From Brachybacterium sacelli (lineage in GTDB: Bacteria; Actinomycetota; Actinomycetes; Actinomycetales; Dermabacteraceae), in the NCBI RefSeq assembly GCF_017876545.1, contig NZ_JAGIOD010000002.1:1302001-1366000 (forward strand): a stretch of 64,000 nt of DNA, in the 5' to 3' direction. Below, in pieces: positions 44,466 to 52,612 of the stretch. The notes below the pieces were generated by a model. The model worked only from the letters and a program-made list of their open reading frames with translations, was not told the origin of the DNA and ran no database searches. Within the stretch, counting starts at the first letter, position 1; each line of letters begins with the position of its first letter. A program made the translations under genes and the position numbers.

Positions 44466-46126
44466 CGCGCCTCCAGGGTCAGCACGGTGATCGAGTGCGG
44501 GGGCAGCACCCAGGTGCCGTCATCGGCCTCGACCGTGCCCAGGTCCCGGGTGGTCACGGATTCCGGGGCGCTCAGCGTGTTCGCGGCATACAGGTCCGTG
44601 AGGTCCCCGCCCACCTGGCGCAGTCGGGCCCGGGTGGGTGCGGCCGACGTCGAGCCGTCGAGCACGGGCCGGACCCGCAGCGTCTCGCTGCGGTGGCGGT
44701 TCACCACCGCGAGCCGCACCGAGCCGTCGTCCGCCCGGGTGGCGACCGCATCGAGGAAGGGAACGGTCATCGTGGCGGTGGGCTGCGCCCCCGTGGGGTC
44801 ACGGTCATCGCCCAGACGCACGGACTGCAGGCGCCCCGGACCGTCGACCGTCGTGGGCAGCACGGTGCGACCGGTGTGGTGGCGGTAGAGGTGCCACACG
44901 GGGTAGAGCGCCGAGCCGACGGCACCTCCGGGTCGCGCGACGACCACGCCGTTGGCGGTGACGAGGTTGACCGGGTTCGCCATCGAGACCGCGGCGGCGT
45001 TCCCCGCGGTGCGGTGGATCGCGTGGAGCACCCCGGCCGCGAACAGGGCGTCGCCGATCGTCCGCGGGCTGTAGCGGTTCACGCGCACCTGGGACGGCAG
45101 GGCGTCGACGGGCGCCGTCTCGCGCTCGGCGATCCCGCCGTCGGCCCCTGGTCGCGGCGCCTCCCAGGCGGACGGCTCGAGATGGCGCATGTTCCACTCG
45201 TCGATCACCAGCTTCGGCGCCCGCTCCAGACCGGCCCGCGCGGAGATCCCGGCGACCAGCTGGGAGTACCGACTGATCTCCCGCTCCACGTACAGCGACT
45301 GGGCCACCACGGCGTCGTAGTCGTCACCGGTCATGAGATGGTTGCTGGCCCCGTACAGATGCAGTGAGAGGTGATCGAGGAAGCGCCCGGCCCGCTCCAG
45401 CAGCGGCGTCGTCCAGCGCTCCTGGTCCCCGGGGGTCCCGACGCCGATCAGCTCGATCGACGGATCGATCGTGCGCATGAACCGGGCGTGCTCGAGGGCG
45501 TCTTCGGCGTAGCGCTCGGCGCTGCGGTGACCCATCTGCCAGGGGCCGTAGACCTCGTTGCCGATGCCCCAGTAGCGCACCCGCCACGGCTCGGAGCGTC
45601 CGTTGGCCGCGCGCCGACGGGCCATGGTCGTCTCGCGCGTGCCGTTGGTGTAGTCGACCCAGCGCATCGCCTCCTCGACATCCCTCGCTGAGTGCGCGAG
45701 GTATGCCTCCGCCCCGACGGACTCGCACCAGGCCAGGAACTCGTCGGTGCCGAAGCGGTGGGTCTCGGTCTCGCCCCAGGCCGGCTCCAGGCGGGAAGGA
45801 CGCTCGTCCCGCGGACCGATGCCGTCCTCCCAGTGGTACGCCGAGGTGACGTTCCCGCCCGGCCACCGGATCGCCCCGGGGCGCAGCTCCTCGACCAGAT
45901 CGTGCACATCGGCGCGCACCCCCTGCAGGTGCCCCGGCTCGGTGAACGAGAGCTCCGAGCCCTCGTCGAACACGCCGCCCTCGATGTTGCCGTAGAAGGA
46001 GGCCTCCAGGAAGTGACCGTAGATGTCATCACCGACGGTTCCCGCGGGGCGGTGCGTGTCGATCTCGACGCGGGCCTCGCGCAGGGGAGCAGGGGAGTGG
46101 GGAGCGGACGGCGCGTCGGGCATCAT
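44462..46126 (-). CDS. GH51 alpha-L-arabinofuranosidase
   Basis: The 554-residue enzyme has a TIM-barrel catalytic domain with acid/base Glu191 in GIGNEVYG and nucleophile Glu310 in VIDEWN, both typical of retaining GH51 enzymes. A beta-sandwich follows. It has no signal peptide, so it should act on short imported arabino-oligosaccharides. Two ATGs lie in tandem at the start (46126 and 46123); GAAAGG suits either. It is followed by the sulfatase gene with ATGA overlap. Confidence 0.92.
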   Translation of the reverse strand: MMPDAPSAPHSPAPLREARVEIDTHRPAGTVGDDIYGHFLEASFYGNIEGGVFDEGSELSFTEPGHLQGVRADVHDLVEELRPGAIRWPGGNVTSAYHWEDGIGPRDERPSRLEPAWGETETHRFGTDEFLAWCESVGAEAYLAHSARDVEEAMRWVDYTNGTRETTMARRRAANGRSEPWRVRYWGIGNEVYGPWQMGHRSAERYAEDALEHARFMRTIDPSIELIGVGTPGDQERWTTPLLERAGRFLDHLSLHLYGASNHLMTGDDYDAVVAQSLYVEREISRYSQLVAGISARAGLERAPKLVIDEWNMRHLEPSAWEAPRPGADGGIAERETAPVDALPSQVRVNRYSPRTIGDALFAAGVLHAIHRTAGNAAAVSMANPVNLVTANGVVVARPGGAVGSALYPVWHLYRHHTGRTVLPTTVDGPGRLQSVRLGDDRDPTGAQPTATMTVPFLDAVATRADDGSVRLAVVNRHRSETLRVRPVLDGSTSAAPTRARLRQVGGDLTDLYAANTLSAPESVTTRDLGTVEADDGTWVLPPHSITVLTLEAR

Positions 46127-46218
46127 CGGCCTTTCGAACGGGTCAGGGATACCCCGGGAACGGGCTGGGGGGCGTCCGCGCCAACGTAGAGCGGTCCCGG
46201 ACTGTGGTCAAGACCACG

Positions 46219-46830
46219 TCATCCGCTGACCAGCAGGATCGCGATCACGATCATCGTCACCGCGATGCCGCCGTCCAGGACCCGCCAGGCCCGGGGACTG
46301 CGCAGGAACCGCCCGAGCCCTCGCGCGCCGAATCCCAGCGCGAGGAACCAGGACGCGCTGGCCGCGATCGCCCCGAGGGCGAAGGACGGCGACTGCTGCC
46401 CGTGGGTGGCGGCGATCGACCCCAGCAGCAGGACGGTGTCGAGGTAGACATGGGGATTCAGCCAGGTCAGGGCCAGGGCCGTGAGGACGACGGGCCACAC
46501 TCCGCCGCCGCGCGCCGACTCCGGCGCGGACGGCTCGAGTCCGTCCCCGTCAGGCCGCAGCGCCCGTCGGGCCGCGCTCGCCGCATAGACCAGCAGGAAG
46601 GCCGCGCCGCCCCAGCGGGCTGCGGTGACCAGGCCCGGAGCGTCGCGGACGAGCAGTCCCACCCCGCCCGCGCCGGCGGCGATGAGCACCACGTCGGAGA
46701 GGATGCACACCGTCACCACGGCGAGCACGTGCTGGCGGCGCAGTCCCTGACGGAGCACGAAGACGTTCTGGGAGCCGATGGCGATGATCAGGGCGAGGGA
46801 GGCGGCGAAGCCGTGGAGCGAAGCGGGCAC
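46219..46830 (-). CDS. LysE/ArgO-family amino acid exporter
   Basis: The 203-residue membrane protein has six hydrophobic segments and the ArgO-type start HGFAASLALIIAIGSQNVFVLRQGLRRQHVLAV. It likely exports basic amino acids such as lysine or arginine. It starts with GTG at 46830; the frame runs open far upstream into the opposite-strand LysR gene, which is shadow. The divergent LysG/ArgP-type regulator at 46900 is its expected activator. Confidence 0.9.
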   Translation of the reverse strand: MPASLHGFAASLALIIAIGSQNVFVLRQGLRRQHVLAVVTVCILSDVVLIAAGAGGVGLLVRDAPGLVTAARWGGAAFLLVYAASAARRALRPDGDGLEPSAPESARGGGVWPVVLTALALTWLNPHVYLDTVLLLGSIAATHGQQSPSFALGAIAASASWFLALGFGARGLGRFLRSPRAWRVLDGGIAVTMIVIAILLVSG

Positions 46831-46854
46831 AGCTCGACCGTAGAAGGAATTGTG

Positions 46855-46901
46855 ATGAAGCACCAGCGAGGAGTATTGACGGAGCATTAGCATTGCTTCA
46901 T
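46855..46901. promoter_or_regulatory. LysE/LysG intergenic inverted repeat
   Basis: ATGAAGCA (46855-46862) and TGCTTCAT (46894-46901) are perfect inverted arms 31 bases apart that cover the space between the two divergent genes, the second arm overlapping the regulator's start codon. This arrangement is consistent with binding of a LysR-type tetramer. Confidence 0.5.
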
Positions 46902-47820
46902 GTCTATCGATCCGCAGTCGGCGCTCGCCCTGGCCTCCGTCGCGGAGTGCGGCACGCTCGAGCAAGCCGCCCAGGAACTGCACATCACCCCGTCGGCCGT
47001 GAGCCAGCGGCTCAAGCAGCTCGAGCAGCAGCTGGGGCAGCGCCTCCTGGTCCGCTCCCGACCGGTGCGGATCACCGAGGCCGGTGAGGCCGTCGTCCGC
47101 TTCGCCCGGCGCTACGCCGTCCTCGAGCACGACGCCGAGGCGGCGCTGGGGCTGGACGGGCGCGGCGCCGCGCCCCGGCTCACCATCGCGGTCAACTCCG
47201 ACTCCCTGGCCACCTGGTTCCTCGGCGCCCTGGCCCGCTTCACGCAGCGGCACCCGGCCCAGGTGGAAGTGGTCCGCGAGGACCAGGACGTGACTGCCCG
47301 CCTGCTCGCCACCGGCGCCGCCGTCGCCGCGGTGACCTCCTCGTCCTCCCCCTCGCCGGGGTGCTCGGTGACAGCACTGGGCTCGCTGTCCTACACCTCG
47401 ATGGCGGCCACGACGTGGTGGGAGCGGTGGGTGGGGGATCCTCGCGATCCCGATCCCGCCTCGGTCACGCCCGAGGTCCTGACCCGGGCGCCGCGCGTGG
47501 ACTTCGACCGCAGCGACGAGCTGCAGGCGCACTGGTTGCACGAGCGCGGCGTCGATCCCGCGTCGGCCCCCGTCCACCACGTGCCCTCGACCCATGATCT
47601 GGCCCGTGCCGTCGAGCTCGGCCTCGGGTGGGCGATGCTGCTCGAGGGTCAGGGCATCGACATGCAGGAGCGCGGGGTGGGGGTCCCGCTGGGTGGGGGC
47701 GCCCTGACCACGCCGCTGTACTGGCAGGTCGCCCGGACGCCTTCGACTCTGCTCGGCGGACTCACCGAGGCCGTCGTCGCCGTCGCCCAGGAGACGCTGC
47801 TGCGCCCCTCCGCGCGCTGA
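46900..47820 (+). CDS. LysR-family regulator, LysG/ArgP type
   Basis: The 306-residue protein has the ArgP-type DNA-binding domain ALALASVAECGTLEQAAQELHITPSAVSQRLKQLEQQLG (residues about 8-46) with RSRPVRITEAGEAVVRFARR and a periplasmic-fold effector domain. Members sense lysine, arginine and histidine and activate LysE. The ATG at 46900 has no clear Shine-Dalgarno, so it may be leaderless. It is divergent from the LysE-like gene. Confidence 0.93.
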   Translation: MSIDPQSALALASVAECGTLEQAAQELHITPSAVSQRLKQLEQQLGQRLLVRSRPVRITEAGEAVVRFARRYAVLEHDAEAALGLDGRGAAPRLTIAVNSDSLATWFLGALARFTQRHPAQVEVVREDQDVTARLLATGAAVAAVTSSSSPSPGCSVTALGSLSYTSMAATTWWERWVGDPRDPDPASVTPEVLTRAPRVDFDRSDELQAHWLHERGVDPASAPVHHVPSTHDLARAVELGLGWAMLLEGQGIDMQERGVGVPLGGGALTTPLYWQVARTPSTLLGGLTEAVVAVAQETLLRPSAR

Positions 47821-47838
47821 CGTGGGGACAATGGCCTC

Positions 47839-48273
47839 ATGCCGGACGACATCGCCGCCACCTACGAGTTCTCCACCGATCCCGCGCGCCTGGACCGCGC
47901 GTGGGTCCACCACGTGCTGAGCACCCTCACCTACTGGGCCGCGGGTCGGGAGCGCACAGTCCAGGACCGCGTCATCGAGACCTCCCGCAACTACGCGATG
48001 TACGAGATCGCCACCGGGGCGCAGGTCGGCTACGCCCGCATCGTCACCGACGAGACCACCTTCGCGTGGCTGGCCGACGTCATCATCGACCCCGCCCACC
48101 GCCGCCGAGGTCTCGCCCGGGAGCTGCTCGACGGGATCCTGGAGGACCTCGCCCCGATGGGGCTGAAGCGCGTCGTACTCAAGGCCTCGGTCGAGGGCCG
48201 GGCGCTCTACGAGCAGGTGGGATGGGAATCGCTCGACGGCGCCGAGGACTGGTTGGAGCTGCGAGCGCGGTGA
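47839..48273 (+). CDS. GNAT-family N-acetyltransferase
   Basis: The 144-residue protein has the acetyl-CoA motif A, VIIDPAHRRRGLARELLDGI, at about residues 80-99, and the motif B region RALYEQVGWES. It is of the type that acetylates amino groups of small molecules or proteins; substrate unknown. It starts 18 bases after the LysG gene, possibly in the same transcript. Confidence 0.88.
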   Translation: MPDDIAATYEFSTDPARLDRAWVHHVLSTLTYWAAGRERTVQDRVIETSRNYAMYEIATGAQVGYARIVTDETTFAWLADVIIDPAHRRRGLARELLDGILEDLAPMGLKRVVLKASVEGRALYEQVGWESLDGAEDWLELRAR

Positions 48274-48348
48274 GGAGGGCGGCGCCGGCCCGGACCTGAC
48301 CTATCGTGGTGCGGCGCACTGCTGCCACCTCCCCAGGAGCGATCGACG

Positions 48349-50232
48349 ATGATGTTGCCCCAGCCCCGCCTGCACCAGGCCGCCACCACGCTCCCGCCCG
48401 GAGCGATCCGACCCCGGGGCTGGCTCGAGCGCCAGCTGCGCCTGCAGGCCGAGGGCATCACGGGGCGGCTTCAGGAGATCTGGCCCGACGTCGGTCCCGA
48501 CAGCGGCTGGCTCGGAGGGCCGGGGGAGGACTGGGAGCGCGGGCCGTACTATCTCGACGGCCTGGTGCCGCTCGCGCACGCGCTCGGGGACCAGGGCCTG
48601 ATCGCGAAGGCCAGGCCGTGGATCGAGTGGATGCTCGCCTCGCAGCGGGCCGACGGCTTCTTCGGCCCTGACCGGAACGAGGACTGGTGGCCGCGGATGG
48701 TGGCCGCGAAGGTCCTGGTCCAGCATGCCGACGCCACCGGGGACGAGCGCGTCGCCCCGTTCCTGCTGCGCTGGCATCGCTACCAGCACGAGCACCTGCC
48801 CTCCCGGCCCCTGTCCGACTGGGGCCGCGCACGCGGCGCCGAGGACGTGCTGACGATCGCGTGGACCTTCCGCGCGACCGGCCAGGAGTGGCTGCTCGAG
48901 CTCGCCGCCCTGGTCCAGGAGCAGACCTTCGACTGGAATCAGTACCTCACCACGGACCTGATCACCGGGCAGGCGCAGGTGTTCACCCATTCCACCCACG
49001 GCGTCAACGTCGCCCAGGGGCTCAAGACCGGTGCGACCGCGCATCTGCTCGACGGCGACCCCGCGCACCGCGAGCGCACCGAGGCGGCGCTGGCGAACCT
49101 CGAGCGCTGGCACGGCCAGGCCCACGGCTGGTTCTCCGGGGACGAATGGCTGGGCGGTCGCGAGGCCACCGCCGGCATCGAGACCTGCCTGGTGGTGGAG
49201 ATGATGCACACTGCCGGGACGCTCTCGCGGATCTTCGGGGACGCCGTGCACGGTGACCGGCTCGAATCGCTCGCGCTCAACCTGCTGCCCGCCTCGAGCG
49301 ATCCGCGGATGCGCGCCCACCAGTACCACCAGCAGGGCACGCAGATCGAGGCCTCGGTGGCCCGACGGAACTGGTCGTACTCGAGCGACGACGCGAACGT
49401 CTTCGGCCTCGAGCCGCACTTCGGCTGCTGCACCGCGAACCTCCACCAGGGATGGCCCAAGTTCGCCACCTCCCTGTGGGCCCGCGACACCGACGGAGGA
49501 CTGCGCGCGGTCGCCTACGCCCCCGCGGAGATCCGGGCCGACTCAGGCGGCACACCGGTGACGATCACGGTCGAGACCGAGTACCCCTTCGAGGAGACCG
49601 TGCGCCTGAGGGTCGAGGCGGTGGACGGCGGCGCCCGCTTCCCGCTGCGGCTGCGCATCCCCACCTGGTGCGAGCAGCCGGAGCTCACGGTCGACGGGGT
49701 GCGGGTCCCTGCGAGACCGGGACCCGACGGACACGTCGAGCTCGCGCGGGACTGGGCCGGAACCACCCTGGTCGCCCTCACCCTGCCCATGCGAGCCCGT
49801 ATCCTCCGGCGCGAGCGTCAGGCCGCGGCCGTGCACCTCGGCCCGCTGGTCATGGTCGCGAGCCCCGGGGAGACCTGGACCGCCGTCCCGGAGGCCCCTG
49901 GTCTGGGCGAGTGGGAGATCCACCCGCGCACCACCTGGAACTGGGCGCTGACGGACCTCGAGGACGCCCCGCGATGGCGCGTCGGCCGCGGCGCAGTCCC
50001 CGAGGCGCCCTTCGCACTCGGGGAGGCGACCTGGCTGGAGGCGACGGGCTGCCGGGTGCGGGCCTGGGAGAAAGACGGCGCCTCGGCGGACGTCCCGCCC
50101 GCCGGCCCGGTGCTCGACCACGGGCCCGTCCACACGTTCCGCCTGGTGCCGTACGGGACCGCTCGCCTGCGAGTGATGGAGTTCCCGGTCGCCGGGGCCT
50201 GGAGGAGCGCGGGCAACGAACAGGAGTTCTGA
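48349..50232 (+). CDS. GH127 (DUF1680) beta-L-arabinofuranosidase-like enzyme
   Basis: The 627-residue protein matches the GH127 barrel family (LPPGAIRPRGWLERQLRLQAEGITGRLQEIW at the start). The tandem Cys360-Cys361 in FGCCTANLHQGWPKF belongs to the zinc-binding/nucleophile site of these cysteine glycosidases. It probably removes beta-linked L-arabinofuranose from plant glycoproteins or glycan side chains. No signal peptide. AGGAG at 48335-48339 precedes the ATG; a second ATG follows at 48352. Together with GH51 on the other side it points to arabinan use, although the two genes do not share a transcript. Confidence 0.9.
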   Translation: MMLPQPRLHQAATTLPPGAIRPRGWLERQLRLQAEGITGRLQEIWPDVGPDSGWLGGPGEDWERGPYYLDGLVPLAHALGDQGLIAKARPWIEWMLASQRADGFFGPDRNEDWWPRMVAAKVLVQHADATGDERVAPFLLRWHRYQHEHLPSRPLSDWGRARGAEDVLTIAWTFRATGQEWLLELAALVQEQTFDWNQYLTTDLITGQAQVFTHSTHGVNVAQGLKTGATAHLLDGDPAHRERTEAALANLERWHGQAHGWFSGDEWLGGREATAGIETCLVVEMMHTAGTLSRIFGDAVHGDRLESLALNLLPASSDPRMRAHQYHQQGTQIEASVARRNWSYSSDDANVFGLEPHFGCCTANLHQGWPKFATSLWARDTDGGLRAVAYAPAEIRADSGGTPVTITVETEYPFEETVRLRVEAVDGGARFPLRLRIPTWCEQPELTVDGVRVPARPGPDGHVELARDWAGTTLVALTLPMRARILRRERQAAAVHLGPLVMVASPGETWTAVPEAPGLGEWEIHPRTTWNWALTDLEDAPRWRVGRGAVPEAPFALGEATWLEATGCRVRAWEKDGASADVPPAGPVLDHGPVHTFRLVPYGTARLRVMEFPVAGAWRSAGNEQEF

Positions 50233-50274
50233 GCACGGTTCCCCTCGGCGTACGGCCAGTCTATGCCCTGGTGC

Positions 50275-50294
50275 GGGGCTTGCGGCAAGGCCCC
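50275..50294 (+). promoter_or_regulatory. Rifamycin-associated element (RAE)-like inverted repeat
   Basis: GGGGCTTGCGGCAAGGCCCC lies 69 bases before the helR start and matches, as I recall it, the conserved inverted repeat found upstream of rifamycin-inactivation genes and helR in actinobacteria. It would make the gene inducible by rifamycins. A possible promoter, TTGCGG (50280-50285, inside the element) and AAGAAT (50305-50310), has a long 19-base spacer. Confidence 0.75.
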
Positions 50295-50363
50295 CCGGCT
50301 GGGCAAGAATCACCCCTCGCGCCGCCTGCTCGGCTCGCGCACCGCACCATCTCCGGGGGAGAC

Positions 50364-52529
50364 ATGACACAGACCAGCACCTTCGACCTGCCCGCACGGG
50401 CGCGCCACAGAGCCGCACCCGAGCACACCGCCCGTGACGACGAGCAGTTCGGCGCCATCGCCGCGGCGCTCGCCGCCGACATCGGCGACGTCCGCCGCGC
50501 CCTCGAGGCAGCCCTCGCCCACCACAGGGGCGACGCCCAGGGGCGCGTCGAGCGCGATGCGAAGGTCGCCCACTTCCGCACCCGCCTGCGAGGACTGGAG
50601 GGATTCCGGCTCGATGCGGTGCTGGGCCGGATGACCCCGGCCGACGGATCCGCCCCGATCTACGTCGGCCGACTCGCGGTCCACGGGTCCGACGGGAGGC
50701 CGCTGCTGGTGGACTGGCGCTCGCCGGCCGCGGAGCCCTTCTTCGCCGCGACCCGCGCCGATCCGCGAGGGCTGGCCTCCCGTCGGCGCTATCGCTGGAG
50801 CGGTGGACGGGTCCGTGACTACTGGGACGAGACCTTGCTCCCGAGCGACGACGGGGCGCCGGCGGCTCCCGACGAGAGCCTCGACGTCGACTCGGCGCTG
50901 CTCGCCACCCTGGACCGGGCTCGCAGTCCGCAGATGGAGTCGGTGCTGACCACGCTGGCCGCCGACCAGGACGCCATCATCCGCGCCGGCGCCCGGGTCC
51001 CGCTGCTGGTCGACGGCGGTCCCGGCACCGGCAAGACCGTCGTCGCCCTGCACCGCGCCGCCTACCTCCTCTACAGCGACCCGCGGCTGCGGGACCGCCG
51101 CGGCGGGGTGCTGTTCGTCGGCCCCCACCATCGCTATCTCCACTACGTCGCCGACGTGCTGCCCAGCCTCGGCGAGGAGGACGTGCGCACCTGCACCCTG
51201 GCCGACCTGGTGCCGGAGGGCGAGGGAGCCGGTGCCGAGAGCGACCCCGAGATCGCCGCGCTGAAGGCGGCAGGGACCCTGGTCGACGCGATCGATCCCG
51301 CTGTCGCCCTGTACGAGGAGCCGCCGGAGCGCGAGCACCGGCTCGAGACCGACTGGGGCACCGTGCTCCTTCGCGGCGCGGACTTCGCCGACGCCTTCGA
51401 GGCCGTCGACCCCGCGAGTCCGCACAACCTCGCCCGCGAGGAGATCTGGGAGGAGCTCGCCGAGATCGTCGCCGCGCAGCTCGCGGACTCCTACGACGAG
51501 CACCCCGATCCCGCCCAGGTGCGCGCGGCCCTGTCCCTCGACGAGGACCTGGTGGCGCTCGTGCACCGCGCCTGGCCCCTGCTGAGGGCCACCGACCTCG
51601 TCGGCGACCTCTTCGAGGTCCCCGCCTACCTGCGGCGCTGCGCCCCTGACCTCACCGCGGCGGAGGTGGAGCTGCTGCAGCGGCAGGACGCCCGGGCCTG
51701 GACCGAGGCGGACCTGCCGCTGCTGGACGCCGCCCGGCACCGCCTCGGGGACCCCGGGGCCGAGGCCAGGCACCGGCGCCAGGAGGCCGCCCGGCAGGAG
51801 ACCGTGGACGAGGTGGGACTGATGGTCGACTCCCTCATCGAGTCCGACAACTCCGACATGAAGGAGATGTCGATGCTGCGCGGCGAGGATCTGCAGGGTG
51901 CCCTGGCCGACGCGACGCCGGTGGAGGTCGCCCCGCCGGACGAGCTTGCCGGGCCCTTCGCCCACGTCGTGGTCGACGAGGCGCAGGAGCTCACCGACGC
52001 CCAGTGGGCGATGATCCTGCGCCGCTGCCCCTCCCGCAGCCTGACGATCGTGGGCGACCGGGCCCAGGCGGCCCGTGGGTTCCCCGACACCTGGCGGGAG
52101 CACCTCGCCGGGATCGGCCTGGACCGGGTGGAGATCAGAGCGTTGTCGATCAACTACCGCACGCCCCGGGAGATCATGGAGGAGGCCGCCCCGGTGATCC
52201 GCGCCGCGCTGCCCGACGCCAACGTACCCAGGTCGATCCGCGAGACCGGGGTGCCCGTGCGCCACGGCCGCACCGAGGAGCTCGAGGAGATCCTGGAGGC
52301 CTGGCTCGGTGAGCACGAGGAGGGCACGGTCGGCGTGATCGGGCACCCGACCCTCGTCTCCACGGCCCGGGTGCAGGCCCTCACCCCGCAGCTGGCCAAG
52401 GGCCTCGAGTTCGACCTTGTGGTGCTGGTGGACCCCGAGAACTTCGGCGAGGGTCTCGAGGGGGCGGCGGCCCGCTACGTGGCGATGACCCGCGCCACGG
52501 CGGAGCTGGCGGTGCTCACGGGGCGGTGA
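50364..52529 (+). CDS. helR: RNA polymerase recycling/protection ATPase HelR (HelD-like)
   Basis: The 721-residue product is a UvrD/HelD-type motor: Walker A GGPGTGKTVVALHRAAYLL with Lys224, Walker B-like VVVDEAQELTDAQW, SINYRTPREIM and the final KGLEFDLVVLVDP and VAMTRATAEL helicase motifs. It lacks the helicase accessory domains of true DNA unwinders. HelR removes and rescues stalled RNA polymerase and confers rifamycin tolerance in actinobacteria. The ATG at 50364 begins MTQTSTFDLPARARH. The preceding RAE-like repeat supports the identity. Confidence 0.9.
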   Translation: MTQTSTFDLPARARHRAAPEHTARDDEQFGAIAAALAADIGDVRRALEAALAHHRGDAQGRVERDAKVAHFRTRLRGLEGFRLDAVLGRMTPADGSAPIYVGRLAVHGSDGRPLLVDWRSPAAEPFFAATRADPRGLASRRRYRWSGGRVRDYWDETLLPSDDGAPAAPDESLDVDSALLATLDRARSPQMESVLTTLAADQDAIIRAGARVPLLVDGGPGTGKTVVALHRAAYLLYSDPRLRDRRGGVLFVGPHHRYLHYVADVLPSLGEEDVRTCTLADLVPEGEGAGAESDPEIAALKAAGTLVDAIDPAVALYEEPPEREHRLETDWGTVLLRGADFADAFEAVDPASPHNLAREEIWEELAEIVAAQLADSYDEHPDPAQVRAALSLDEDLVALVHRAWPLLRATDLVGDLFEVPAYLRRCAPDLTAAEVELLQRQDARAWTEADLPLLDAARHRLGDPGAEARHRRQEAARQETVDEVGLMVDSLIESDNSDMKEMSMLRGEDLQGALADATPVEVAPPDELAGPFAHVVVDEAQELTDAQWAMILRRCPSRSLTIVGDRAQAARGFPDTWREHLAGIGLDRVEIRALSINYRTPREIMEEAAPVIRAALPDANVPRSIRETGVPVRHGRTEELEEILEAWLGEHEEGTVGVIGHPTLVSTARVQALTPQLAKGLEFDLVVLVDPENFGEGLEGAAARYVAMTRATAELAVLTGR

Positions 52530-52612
52530 TGATTCCCACGTGGGCACCAGAACGTGGCAGGCTGGGCGCGCACCGCATGACGATTTCCCACCGACCGCCC
52601 AGGAGCGACCCG

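Noticed and set aside
46831..48099. Minus-strand frame extending the LysE gene through the LysR and GNAT genes
   Set aside because: High-GC shadow reading. The LysE-like signature begins at GTG 46830, and the plus-strand LysR and GNAT genes have clear domains.
49452..50363. Upstream extension of the helR frame into the GH127 gene
   Set aside because: The sequence before MTQTSTFDLP has no helicase similarity and overlaps the GH127 catalytic gene in another frame.
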